From Hormiphora californensis (taxonomy: Eukaryota > Ctenophora > Tentaculata > Cydippida > Pleurobrachiidae), in the NCBI GenBank assembly GCA_020137815.1, contig CM035353.1, positions 701,501 through 765,500 of the forward strand: DNA of 64,000 nucleotides, given 5' to 3'. Positions 20,760 through 31,404 of this stretch are shown piece by piece (position 1 is the stretch's first letter; each line of letters begins with the position of its first letter). The notes under the pieces were generated by a model. That model was not told the origin of the DNA. It made no database searches and saw only the letters and a program-made list of their open reading frames with translations. A program made the position numbers and the translations under genes.

Positions 20760-21660
20760 CAATGTGTCCAGGTGCAGTTGAACACGTGCTCAATTTGTTT
20801 GTGATTTTAATATTATATTGACTTACGTGTGTCTGTGCGAGAGAAAGAATAATATAACGTACTAGTGTTTTGATTGTTGACCAATTAAATCCCCCCGTCC
20901 CTCAATTAACTCAAACAGTCTCATACAATAGAGTAAGTCTCTGCATCTCACTCGGAAACAACAACTCCCCATTCCTCTTATTATATTTCCCAATAGTATT
21001 TGTAACCCATTCTGCCTCCTTTACAGCAAGAATGGTACTGATAATCGCGGGAGAATCTTTCCACTGCAGTGTCGGAGAATGTGTTCACAATGGTCGTTAT
21101 GCCGGATAACATGGTTGCAGTTGGTCCCAGATGCGAGACAGCTGGTGGTAATGGGGTCCGGATGACAGATGATATACCATAGTGCATGGTTTCCTGTCAG
21201 AGCTGAGAGCATTGGCCTGACAGATGGTTACCAATATATGGCTAGAGAGTGTAAGCCCATGATCATAATATGATGCAGATATACCACGCTTGGAAGTGGG
21301 TCAGCACAGCTCCTTCATCGGAGCATGTGGTCAATTTATTTATTGTGCCAAATCTCTCTGTGTGTGGTAACTAATTGGTGAGCTGTTTTCCCTTGACACT
21401 TGTTCATACACAGTACGGTGCAGTATATTCGACTGAGCACGGCCTATATTTAGCTCACTATATCTCAGGTAATAATACTGTGTGTGTCAGTGTGCTCAAC
21501 AATGCTGCATTGTGTGTACAAACACACACACTGTAGCAGATATGTCAACTTGTTTGTTTGTCGTTACACTTGTTGGTTGATCAAAGCTAACTGTTTATAG
21601 CTCTATAATTAGCCACTTCTTTCTCTCTGCACTAACGGCCCTATACTTTCTCTACAGGAC
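20760..21660. other. Gap: no confident gene; possible exon remnants
   Basis: After the SELENOT 3' UTR. A plus-strand frame at about 21048-21180 (SENVFTMVVMPDNMVAVG, then stop) looks protein-like but has no clear start or partner exon. Low-complexity TGTG sequence near 21480-21530. Confidence 0.3.
21194..21223. repeat. Short CTGTC-family element
   Basis: CTGTCAGAGC...GCATTGGCCTGACAG: a minimal copy of the dispersed family best seen at 30927-31000. Confidence 0.6.
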
Positions 21661-21835
21661 CCGCCCCCCGTCAGAGGACCAGTACAGTGTGCAGATCTCA
21701 ACGACAGCTTTTGTTACAGAATCTCTTTTGGCTGGGTGCAACTGTACAGACAGAGCACTCGAAAAGGAGCATCGTTGCTGTGGAGACAAATATTGGAGTT
21801 TTCAACATCCCCCCTAGAACTCTTTCCCACCCTGC
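21659..21835 (+). CDS. Possible terminal exon, unrecognised protein
   Basis: After an acceptor-like TTTCTCTACAG one frame encodes TRPPSEDQYSVQISTTAF, then a Cys-rich tail (AGCNCTDRALEKEHRCCGDK), to a stop at about 21815. A second frame is open further. No start, partner exon or family was recognised; it may be a spurious call. Confidence 0.25.
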
Positions 21836-22376
21836 AGCAGGCACTTTACAAATAGTACATTGCATCGAATACTCACAATTTCCTTCTCTGTTTTCTTTCT
21901 CTCTCACTATCAGTATCATTAACAAAAACACAGATAGGTGAGACTGAGTGAAACATAGAGTGAGAAAGAAACGGTTGATGCATCGAGGTAAACTATTTCT
22001 TCCAGCTCTCTCATACGTCACAGACAAGGCTGGTTACAGTTTTTACACTGTTAGACACAACAAGGTGGTGAATTAAAACCAGCTGAAACGTGGTGACAGT
22101 GAAATCAATACTCCCTACCTGACACACAACAATATGACTCACACGCTCATGTTTTCACTGTCCAATGTATACAGGTATCTCTTTTCTTCAGACAAGAAAA
22201 TATTTCGCGTTTGAACCTTTGTTTATTAAACTATATGATTGTGACTGAAATTGTGGCAGCAAAGTAATCGTGTTCTCCTTTAGCTAGAGAGAGAGAGGGT
22301 CAAGCAAGGCAAGCAATCTCGGTTAATTGATTGGTGGTTTCCATTGTGCGGGATTTATTTGGTTGATCCTCTGAAA

Positions 22377-22447
22377 CTGTCAGGCCAATGCTCTGACCGC
22401 TCCCTATTTGAAGAAATGAGAATAGGGTCAGGCCAATGCTCTGACAG
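22377..22447. repeat. CTGTC-family short element
   Basis: CTGTCAGGCCAATGCTCTGAC ... GGGTCAGGCCAATGCTCTGACAG: terminal inverted CTGTCAG/CTGACAG. A related copy lies at about 22547-22614 and a fragment at 22948-22968. Confidence 0.75.
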
Positions 22448-23142
22448 CTCTCAAAAGGATAGTTGCGCTAAATCTGGGGATAGCGCAGCTGTCGCTAGTT
22501 GGGCGCATTCGATCGGGGCACGGGTTCGATGAGTTGATCAAAACCTGTCGACAGGTCAATGCTCTGACCACGGTTCTCGCGCGAAAGAAATGAGAATAGG
22601 GCCAATGCTCTGAAAAATCTAAGCTAGCCCGGTAATCCCACGTGATGCCAAACAATCCAGCCACAGTTTGAATGGCTTTAAGTTTAACTCCTCGCGGCCT
22701 AATTAACTCCTATCGACCTGAGATTTTTGCCCACTGATCCTCTAACTGTTGGTATCGAAATCTTAGCTCTGACTGGCCAGGAACTGGAAGCTCATAATTT
22801 AGTTTTAGTTGTAGCCCCTCGTTTCAGTCAGCGGTGCCAGCCGACGTTTTGATTCCCATTAAGCAACAGCGTGCACGCTCAGATCGGGTCTGCCAGACCA
22901 TGCAATGCTCGTCCACTACTAATGACCCTTCTCACTCCTGAGAATAGGGACAGGCCAATGCTCTGGCAGGATCGGGTCGATGGCGCCTACTTGACTGTTA
23001 AGTGGGCGGCATCGTGTAGACTGTATGAGTGTAGATATTGCGATACACTCCAATGTCGATGAATTAACCGAAAAGAGTGTAGTGGAAACCATTTGGAGGG
23101 GCCGGTTCAATTAGCTTGTCTCATTTTATTAAGCACAGAGGA

Positions 23143-23614
23143 GGGGGGGGGGGGCCTGCCGCAAAAATCTCAGCTACCCTCTTTTCGGCCGATGAGATTT
23201 TTGAGATTTTTGTGGTAAATTGGCACAATTTTGGCTGCCAATACTCAGTTTTTCGACATATTTTTTATCTTAAAACTGAATCATAATAGCAGTTTAGTAA
23301 TTTAAATAGGTAGATTTCATGTTTTAGCTTCTCATTAACTTTTGTACTAGAACACAAGGAAAATTTCTATTCAGAATTTTCATTTTTGGTAGAAAAACAC
23401 AAGGATTGTTTCTATTCCAAATTTTCGAATGGAAATTTCTCCTTTCTATGAGATTTTTGAGAAAAATTTGCGGGTTTTCCCCGAAAAATCGCAAATTTGC
23501 CTCAAAAATCTCAGAAATCCCACGTTTTTTAGCCAAAAATCGAAAATCTCAAAAATCCCAGCTACCCTGAAAATCGCCAATGAGGCATGAGATTCTTGCG
23601 GCAGGCCCCCCCCC
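23143..23614. mobile_element. G-tract-terminated MITE
   Basis: Begins with a run of 12 G then CCTGCCGCAAAAATCTCAG and ends with the inverse, CTTGCGGCAGG and a C run. CAGCTACCCT occurs near both ends. Flanked by AGAGGA at 23137-23142 and 23615-23620. Interior is AT-rich and non-coding. Structurally like the element at 28476-29027. Confidence 0.85.
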
Positions 23615-23683
23615 CAGAGGAATTGGGGAGCTGGTTTTGGCTTCTTTGAAATTCGGATGAACAATCGCATAGCTACCTAGCTA

Positions 23684-23747
23684 CTGTCAGGCCAATGCTC
23701 TGACCACAGTTCTCGCGCGAGAATGGGTCAGGCCAATGCTCTGACAG
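23684..23747. repeat. CTGTC-family short element
   Basis: 64-bp copy: CTGTCAGGCCAATGCTCTG, ACCACAGTTCTCGCGCGAGA, GGTCAGGCCAATGCTCTGACAG. It has CTGTCAG / CTGACAG ends with a CGCGCG-centred internal palindrome. Confidence 0.85.
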
Positions 23748-24582
23748 CCCCGCTACAAACCAACAAATGTTTTCAGCTTGTTAGATTTCAGACCGTGTGA
23801 GCTCAGCGGTTTTGACACCTACAGCTGGCCGAGATTCTGTTTTCACAGTGGTACCAACTGGCCGAGATTCTAGACAACTTTATAGAGGTTTGTGAAGGAT
23901 CAGTAGTAGACCGTGAGTAAGTCTAATTCATGTTACATCGAGTATCTGTCTTTCATGAACAGCTGTAATAATTAAAACTGAGTGATCCATATCATGTCTC
24001 TTTTCCACTTTCTTTCTCTCTGGTTTTCTCTTCTCGTTATCAGTATCGGGAGAGGTTAACAAGTTATCCGTTAACTTGAACTGGTGGTATCACGGTTTGT
24101 AACTGTTTTACAAATCACTGCATGACCGACATTTACTCTGATTTCAAATTAATACTTGACATGTTGAATGATACTTTAATTGTTGACAGTAGTTGTAAGT
24201 CGACCATTGTTTACTCTTGATTACTAGACACTGTACTATAATACACCTAGCATTCTATAATCATGATAATGTGACTGACCAAGCTTTGATTTGATGTGTA
24301 GATTTGGGAAAATATGACCCAGCACGGTAAGTTGGCTATGAAGCACAGATGGGCAGGGTGGTGTTTAGTTTGTTTGATATGTTAGGTTTGTTGTTATATG
24401 CTTTCCTTTCTCTCTATTTCATACCCTTTTTCCTCTGCCAAAACTACAAAACGACCAACACGGTTTAGGTTTATGATTTACATAAAACAAACAAAATAAT
24501 ACCATATGCATTTGAATAAAACGTTTTGAATACTTTACATGACGTGTATAATACACCACTTAGCAGTTACCACTTTGCATGA
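23748..24582. other. Gap: no gene seen
   Basis: AT-rich intergenic sequence. Two partial repeats of CTGGCCGAGATTCT near 23830 and 23860. No convincing ORF or splice pattern. Confidence 0.5.
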
Positions 24583-25545
24583 TTATACTAGGTCATTCGG
24601 TAAATATCTGGACAGGTATGTTTGTGAGAGAACGGAGCCAGATAGAGCCAAGCGACCTGTTCCAGCGTCTTCCTTGGACATTTTTAGGTTGGACTAGGAT
24701 GGTGGGAACCTTCGCCTGCTGGCAGTATTGCCTCACGAGCAATATGTTTCAATGCTACTCTAGCTGCCGCTTTATGCTAACTTTTAACTCAATTTTGGAC
24801 CAATATGACCTACTTCCGGATAATTGGGAAAGTTTTTAACCCTATATATTGCTTATTAAATGCTATATATTGCTTATTAAATGCTATATATTGCTTATTT
24901 AAATGCCTTGAGATACTCCATAAACCTTCCTGAAATTTTTGGATAAAATTTCTAGCATGGGGAAGCGATTTTCGCTAGATTTGGTAAAGCTGGATTTTAA
25001 ATTTTTTTACAATTGTTGAAAAAAGCCGCCATGAGCCAGGTATCCATTGACCGATCGTAATAAAACTAACGTAGGACCTAGAAAATTGTATAAGATAACA
25101 TTTAACGTTGGATTCAAGTCATTTAGACGTTTAGAACGTACAAAAACGGCCATGAAGTGTGCAAGGCGCAATTTTGGCAAACATCCAATTTTTAAGGGTG
25201 AAGATGGAATCTAAACGCTTCAATTATGGTTGCATCATATTCAGGCTTAAAAAGTGATATAGGAACACTGGTCAAACCTATCATCTGTCACCAATAGAGA
25301 AAATGCCATGACATATTCAATCATCCGTAGTGCCACAGTTTTTTCTTGCATAAAGCGGCAGCTAGAGTAGCATTGAAACAATATTGCTCGTGAGGCAATA
25401 CTACCAGCAGGCGAAGGTTCCCACCATCCTAGTCCAACCTAAAAATGTCCAAGGAAGACGCTGGAACAGGTCGCTTGGCTCTATCTGGCTCCGTTCTCTC
25501 ACAATCATACCTGTCCAGATATTTACCGAATGGCCTAATATGATC
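24583..25545. mobile_element. Foldback element, about 960 bp
   Basis: Inverted arms of about 205 bp: left TAGGTCATTCGGTAAATATC onward to TCTAGCTGCCGCTTTATGC near 24778, right the complement from about 25350 to CCGAATGGCCTA. Arms are nearly perfect, so the element is young. Loop includes three copies of TGCTATATATTGCTTATT. The antisense ORFs in the arms are not genes. Confidence 0.88.
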
Positions 25546-25675
25546 AACAACATGGCTGAATATATCGCAATAGTATTAAAGTGATAGTCTCTCCTATAAT
25601 GTGACCTCATATAATAGTAATTTAGCACTTTCCGAGCACTTCAAGAGTCCATCTCATAATCACCCATCTCACCTC

Positions 25676-28123
25676 CTAATCCTTGACAGTAGATTCCCCG
25701 GTAATAATCTCAGTTGCCACCTTGATTTCCTCCCCCACAAACGGCTCATTATCATCACTCCCTACATTCAAATATTCCTGCCCCGCGGTAATCACTGCCC
25801 TCCATTGGGTAACTCCATCGTCACACTTCTCCCTTCTCTTCCCCAGCTTCCTCCTCACCTTTTTCTCCTCACCAGCTGCAGCTGAATCGTCCTCCCTCAC
25901 AAACACAACCTCCCCATCATCTCCTCGTGTTGCTGTGATCTTGGCATCACGAAGGGCCCTCCTCAGCTCGTAGCAGTGCCGGAAGTAACTTTGTCGTTTC
26001 TTAATCTCGTATTGGGATACCTCATTTCGGATGAGCCGCTTGAATGTCACCTTCTCAGCCTCGTACTGTGCAAGGAGGTCCTCTTTTGTAGGAGGATTTT
26101 TCTTCTGGTCAACATCACCAGCTGGGTCACTCACTTTCTCTGAATGATCTGTGACACTTCTCTTGCTCCTGGACTTTTTCACAGACTTCTCTTTGGATTT
26201 TCCTCTGGCTGACTCCGGTGCAATTTCCTCGGTCACAACTTCTAATGGAAGTTCCGTCTCCACGCTCACTTCTGTTATATCTTCAAGTTTCTCACTAACT
26301 TTGTCAGTCACATCCTCCTCCTGTTTCTCACTAACTTTGTCAGTCACCTCTTCCTCCTCCTGTTTCCCCTCCCCCTCTGTCATTGTAGGGGCCTCAACTG
26401 ACGCTTTTCCCTCCACCTGTGTCGTTGTGGGGGCCTCAACTGGCGCTTTTCCATCCCCCTCTGTCATTGTAGGGGCCTCAACTGGTTCTTTTCCCTCCCC
26501 CTCTGTCGTTGTTCCCTCTTGACAAGTGGGGTTGGGGCGGCACTCTTGACAAGCGGGGTCCAATCAGGGATGACATCATCACTTGATGAGGGGGTCGCAT
26601 CTTCCTCCGTACTGTTCATCACTGACGTAGCTGCAGGGGAGGGAGAAGAATAATTAGTATGGGACTGGTGGGGGACTGATAGAGTATAGTGCTAATTAGT
26701 GTGGGACTAGTGTGGGACTGACAGATTATTTACATATAATATCTAAATCACTTTTTCGTGAACTGTCTGGCGGCGCCAGACCCCGATTTGATTCTCGACG
26801 GTGCGATCAGATGGGGTCTGCTGCGCCAAACAGGTCGTGAATCGTGAGAGACAGGTCGTGAATGATGCTGGGTCTAATGGGGGTCTAATCCTTGATACAG
26901 GGGTGATACAGTGTCATTACTCAGTGCAGTACGTCTCCTGAGCTGTGTAACTTATACAGCCCAGGCTGGACACACCTCCCTCTTTTAGCTGCGAGAGGGG
27001 GGTTGCTCTGTTGGGGGTGAGACACACTGAAGGAGTGGACGTGTAGGATCTTTTTAGTACTTCATGCATTCCAATCCAACCATCACTCAGTCACATGCTC
27101 AATTCAGTTGTCTAGCTGAAATGAATCATTGTCTTACTCTTAGCATCACTCAGTCACATGCTCAATTCAGTTGTCTAGCTGATATGAATCAATGTCTTAC
27201 TCTTAGCATAACTCAGTCACATGCTCAATTCAGTTGTCTAGCTGATATGAATCATTGTCTTACTCTTACACTCTTGTCCACCGAAGGTAAACTCTTCAGA
27301 TGCGATAGAATCTTTTTCACGGGTACCTATCGGTGTTAGTTGGTTGGAACTATAATAGCATGGTGAAAGCTGCGGCAGTGACAGTTTTTCTCTCTCACTG
27401 TCTGTCTATCTCCATGTCTGTCTGTCTCTCTCACTGTCTGTCTGTCTCTCACGGTCTGTCTGTCTGTCTCTCTCTCACGGTCTGTCTGTCTATCTGTCTC
27501 CCTCACTGTCTGTCTCTCTCACGGCCTGTCTGTCTCTCTCACGGTCTGTCTGCCTGTCTGTGATCTGTCTCTCTCACGGTCTGTCTGTCTGTCTATCTCA
27601 CTGTCTGTCTGTCTGTCTCTCTCTCTTACGGTCTGTCTATCTCACTGTCTGTCTGACTGACTGTATGTCTGTCTCTCACGGTCTGTCTGTCTGTCTCTCT
27701 CTCACGGTCTGTCTGTCTCTCTCACTGTCTGTCTCTCACGACATGTCTGTCTGTCTCTCTCTCTCACGGTCTGTCTGCCTGTCTGTGATCTGTCTCTCTC
27801 ACGGTCTGTCTATCTCACTGTCTGTCTGACTGACTGTCTGTCTGTCTCTCACGGTCTGTCTGTCTGTCTCTCTCTCACGGTCTGTCTGTCTCTCTCACTG
27901 TCTGTCTCTCACGACATGTCTGTCTGTCTCTCTCTCTCACGGTCTGTCTGCCTGTCTGTGATCTGTCTCTCTCACGGTCTGTCTGTCTGTCTATCTCACT
28001 GTCTGTCTGTCTGTCTCTCTCACGGTCTGTCTCTCTCACGGCATGTCTGTCTGTCTGACTGACTGTCTGTCTGTCTGTCTAGTGTCTACCTCCCTGTCTG
28101 TCTTTGTCTCAGTCTGTTTTTCT

Positions 28124-28199
<76 letters not shown>

Positions 28200-29162
28200 C
28201 CAATTCTCCCTGTCTATATTTGCCTAGCTAGACTTTGTTTAATTTCGGGCGCACATAGAACATAACAAGTCTATATCAGTATCTTTCCCATTCTTACCAG
28301 TCGTATCGAGGAACTGACTATAATCCACCTCCTTCCCATCCTCTACAAACAGCACCCGCCCTTCGTCGTTATTTTTTCTGAAAATGAGGTTTTTAACCAA
28401 ATCCTGTCAAATACAGAAGAGAGACCTGTCTGGCGGCGCCACGCCGATCTGAGCGCACTGTTTGAAAATCAAAACGGGGGGGGGGGTCCAGCCCTAAAAA
28501 AAGCTAAAGGTACCCTGATTTTGGTCGATAGCGTTTTTTATTTTAGCTTTTTTTAGCTTTTTTTAGCTTTTTTTAGCCCTACTTTTTATGTTTTTTCAGC
28601 ATTCATCTTGACACTTTTCCATTAAATTTTCATCCTTCCGGACGTCTATTGACTGCATTTGTTCATTTCCTGCACATTTTTTACCATAATCTACCGTTTA
28701 TGTCCATACATAGCAATTTCTGTATCCACCCCTACTGCCATTTTCTGGAGACATTTTTTCGATAAAAATATTATTCAAATTTGATAAAAATAGTTTTAAA
28801 AAAGTTCAAAAAACGTTATAAAACGTTATAATAAAAGTTTAAAAAATTTGGCGTCAGCGGGATTCGAACCTATATGAATCCACTAAAAACTCAATTTTAG
28901 CTTTTTTTAGCTTTTTTTTAGCCTTAAAAAAGCTAAAAATAGCTAAAAAAGCTAAAAAAAGCTAAAAAAGCTAAAGGTACCCTGATTTTGGCCGTTAGCT
29001 TAGCTTTTTTTAGGGCTGGACCCCCCCAAACGGGTTCTAGCCCCACCAGATATAGTGAGCTAAACAATGCAATGGGACTGACCTTCCACTCCACCTGGCA
29101 CTGGAAAGACAGGAACAACAACCTAGTGGTGCTAATGATCGGGCCGTGTTTTCTGCTGGCAT
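25676..29162 (-). CDS. Unrecognised acidic/charged protein (3 exons, frameshift in exon 3)
   Basis: Exons on the minus strand: 29162-29083 (ATG; MPAENTARSLAPLG), 28404-28298 (KNNDEGRVLFVEDGKEVDY) and 26630-about 25676. Junctions have good sites and phases 2 and 1 that fit. Exon 3 starts TSVMNSTEEDATPSSSDD then VIPDWTPLVK; then a 39-bp minisatellite region (TMTEGEGK, VEAPT units) is open only in another frame. That frame continues as a Glu/Lys-rich segment, KEKSVKKSRSKRSV, a basic helical stretch (YEAEKVTFKRLIRNEVSQYE, RQSYFRHCYELRRALRDAK) and a C terminus ending ITGESTVKD. A one- or two-base indel between about 26563 and 26475 would join the frames; it may be real or an assembly error in the repeats. 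Nuclear location is guessed from the basic motifs. No family recognised. Confidence 0.55.
26391..26515 (-). repeat. Coding minisatellite, 39-bp units
   Basis: About three or four copies of ACAGAGGGGGATGGAAAAGC plus GCCAGTTGAGGCCCCTACAATG, encoding TEGEGK..VEAPTM repeats in the acidic protein gene. It sits where the frame is disturbed. Confidence 0.8.
26763..26832. repeat. CTGTCTGGCGGCGCC-family short element
   Basis: About 70 bp: CTGTCTGGCGGCGCCAGACC at the left, GATTTGATTCTC in the middle, CAGATGGGGTCTGCTGCGCC and CAAACAG at the right. Copies at 28426-28475 (interrupted by the G-tract MITE), 42399-42471 and 55713-55776. Confidence 0.75.
27064..27265. repeat. 63-bp tandem repeat, three copies
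   Basis: CACTCAGTCACATGCTCAAT ... GAATCATTGTCTTACTCTTA repeated at 27082, 27145 and 27208. In the intron of the minus-strand gene; the ORF across it is not convincing. Confidence 0.9.
27390..28085. repeat. (CTGT)n / CTCACGGTCTGT satellite
   Basis: CTGTCTGTCTCTCTCACGGT variants throughout, followed by pure (CT)n at 28128-28197. Two long segments (about 27650-27830 and 27830-28000) are higher-order copies. Intronic; Cys/Leu/Ser ORFs are artefacts. Confidence 0.95.
28476..29027. mobile_element. G-tract-terminated MITE in intron 1 of the acidic-protein gene
   Basis: Ends GGGGGGTCCAGCCCTAAAAA and the inverse TTTTTAGGGCTGGACCCCCC, both with GCTAAAGGTACCCTGATTTT close by. Flanked by AAACG on both sides. 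Contains repeated TTAGCTTTTTT and a B-box-like GGATTCGAACC (28859). It is inserted into a CTGTCTGGCGGCGCC-family copy. Confidence 0.85.
28851..28880 (-). other. tRNA-like 3' half inside the G-tract MITE
   Basis: Minus strand reads AGGTTCGAATCCCGCTGACGCC, a good T-arm/B-box and acceptor-like tail without a 5' half. Probably a tRNA fragment captured by the element. Confidence 0.4.
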
Positions 29163-29609
29163 CTTGAATTGAAGCTAGATTGTGGGGGAGATGTATTTTA
29201 AATTTAAACTGTTTTCACTTCATCTGTTTTCTAGATTTCCAATCCCTCTTTTAATATCAGATCACGTGCAGATAGAGCTAAGACACGTGCACTTGCAACT
29301 GCAGATCGCTGTTTGCTACCTGATCTGGCCAGAACAGATCAGGTAGCAAAAGTTGACTGTTAAGCATCTAAATATCAAATCAAAAGAGAAACAACAGAAC
29401 ACAAAACTAATAATATTTGCCTGCTACGAGTACTATACGACCGATCCATTATAATAGCTATGTAGCGGGTTAAAATAGCCATCAAACAAACTTCTACTAA
29501 ATGTTAAACTAGTTTCTTGACCAGCTCTGTACCGATAAACTATAGTTTCTTGATAACTTCTGTTTTGGTTAGCGAGTGATTTCTACGAATTCAATCTATA
29601 AATCGAATC

Positions 29610-29622
29610 ACTCTCTCTCTCA

Positions 29623-29689
<67 letters not shown>

Positions 29690-29718
29690 TCTTTCTCTCT
29701 CACTCTTTCTCTCTCTCA

Positions 29719-29778
<60 letters not shown>

Positions 29779-29795
29779 ACCTTTCCATCTCTGTT
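29610..29795. repeat. (CT)n microsatellite
   Basis: Long (CT)n with CACT interruptions. Confidence 0.95.
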
Positions 29796-29990
29796 CCCAC
29801 GTAATAATTTACTATGTTTGTTTACGGCCACTAGCCGTCACTTAGCAGTTTAATGTGAAAACAGCATACTAGTTGACATATTATAATGATATGATAAGGA
29901 TACCGGTCTGCTTGACAGCAGCTGTTTAGCATCACACAATTCCCAACTACAAACTCGACATACAACTTGTATTACAAGGACAGTCTGGTC

Positions 29991-30072
29991 CTGTCAGAGC
30001 ATTGGCCTGACCCATTCTCGTTTCTCTCAAAGCGCGAGAACTGTGGTCAGAGCAATAGCATTGGCCAGACAG
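29991..30072. repeat. CTGTC-family short element
   Basis: CTGTCAGAGCATTGGCCTGAC ... GCGCGAGAACTGTGGTCAGAG ... GGCCAGACAG, about 82 bp with inverted ends. Confidence 0.8.
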
Positions 30073-30108
30073 GGTCGCGACAGTTCACTCAGTTCGAGCT
30101 GCTATATG

Positions 30109-30198
30109 CAGTCGGATCCCGATTTACCAGCCCCCGCTAATTACCGGGCAAAACCGTTTGCCCCGAGTATTCCGATAAATCGGAGTCTGCGAGTACTG
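30109..30198. mobile_element. Pogo/Tigger-like short MITE (tentative)
   Basis: CAGTCGGATCCCGATTTACC at one end and inverted GATAAATCGGAGTCTGCGAG...CTG at the other; about 90 bp. Similar termini at 54693-54818. CAGTCGAACCCCGATTTACC-type ends resemble pogo-like elements. Confidence 0.5.
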
Positions 30199-30429
30199 TA
30201 CATCAAATATCAACATATCTAGTTAGGTGGGACTGTGTTGTCGAAGCGGCTGCACAGGATCTGGATAGGAGCAGGACTAGGCCAATAGATTGTGTAGACC
30301 AATGTGGGCCAGCTGGAAATGCAGGATATTTGGTGAATGTTATGTTGCAGCCCCCGCATAAACAACATACAACCACCCACACCGATTGGTCTCGACTGAT
30401 GAGCAGTAGTAGGAGATGCATATGGATCT

Positions 30430-30436
<7 letters not shown>

Positions 30437-30490
<54 letters not shown>

Positions 30491-30530
30491 CCTCTCTCTC
30501 TCTCTCTCTCTCTCACTCTCTCTCTCTCCC
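30437..30530. repeat. (CT)n microsatellite
   Basis: Nearly pure (CT)n broken by short C runs. Confidence 0.95.
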
Positions 30531-30773
30531 TGATGCTCCATCAAAACAATAGGAATGCTAACAGAAGTCAGAACATCAAGGTACCAGAACTCCGACTAAT
30601 ATAGCATCTACTTTGAGAAAAAACATGGACAAATGATGGGAAGAAGTTTCGTGATTTTGTTTATTCGGAGAACACTTTGATCTCCAAGAATCGCCTCTCT
30701 ATTTCGAGGAATTTATGCCACTACCTAATACAAGCTACCAGCTGGAAATCGTATAATCCCTGGAAAGGACAGT

Positions 30774-31196
30774 TTGTACTTCCTAGATCTCTGTCACACA
30801 GGAGACAAATACCAGACAAATATATTCTCCCTTTTCTCCCTATTACCGCAATTCCTTTTATATTGTTATCCTGCTGCAGTACCACCAGTACCAAGCCTGT
30901 TTCCTACTAATTGGTCCCCTTCATCTCTGTCAGAGCATTGGCCTGACCCTATACTCATTTCTTCAGCGCGAGAACTGTGGTCAGAGCATTGGCCTGACAG
31001 CTTCATCTCTCATAGGTTATTTCCTAGCACACCATCTAACACGTCTTTCTACTCAGCACCCCAGAATATGATACCCGCTCGGATACCCCGAAAATTATCC
31101 CTATCAGGCTACCAAGCAGCAATACGTCTTTATGACAACCTCAATTCTGATTTCGAGCTCTCAATCAATCCAACTACCCAACAAATCCAACCCTAA
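30774..31196 (+). CDS. Possible terminal exon(s) of an unrecognised gene upstream of SSU72
   Basis: Open plus-strand frame ending TAA at 31194-31196. Its last 57 codons (STPSNTSFYSAPQN, then ARIPRKLSLSGYQAAIRLYD) look protein-like and follow an acceptor-like TTATTTCCTAG. The middle of the frame is a CTGTC-family element (30927-31000), so that part is probably intronic, with an upstream exon ending about PSLFPTNW. It stops 208 bp before SSU72. No family recognised. Confidence 0.4.
   Translation: MYFLDLCHTGDKYQTNIFSLFSLLPQFLLYCYPAAVPPVPSLFPTNWSPSSLSEHWPDPILISSARELWSEHWPDSFISHRLFPSTPSNTSFYSAPQNMIPARIPRKLSLSGYQAAIRLYDNLNSDFELSINPTTQQIQP
30927..31000. repeat. CTGTC-family short element (best copy)
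   Basis: 74 bp: CTGTCAGAGCATTGGCCTGA, CCCTATACTCATTTCTTCAG, CGCGAGAACTGTGGTCAGAG, CATTGGCCTGACAG. Ends are CTGTCAG / CTGACAG, and the 21-bp TCAGAGCATTGGCCTGAC block occurs at both ends. Other copies: 21194, 22377, 22547, 23684, 29991, 31596, 31924, 54068, 54419, 58449. Confidence 0.85.
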
Positions 31197-31404
31197 ATCA
31201 ATCCAACTACTTCATTGCCTGCTCCACAAAACCTCGCAAAATGCGGTTTGAGCTACCCGTTGTACCACATTAAATGTAATCATCCCAACCTAACAAGCTA
31301 CCCCCACTAGGTCGTGTTGTTACGATTAGTATAACAGCTCAGCCCCTTTCTAACCCGTACCCTGCTCTATTTAGCAACTATAGCAATGATCAAGATGTCA
31401 CCCT

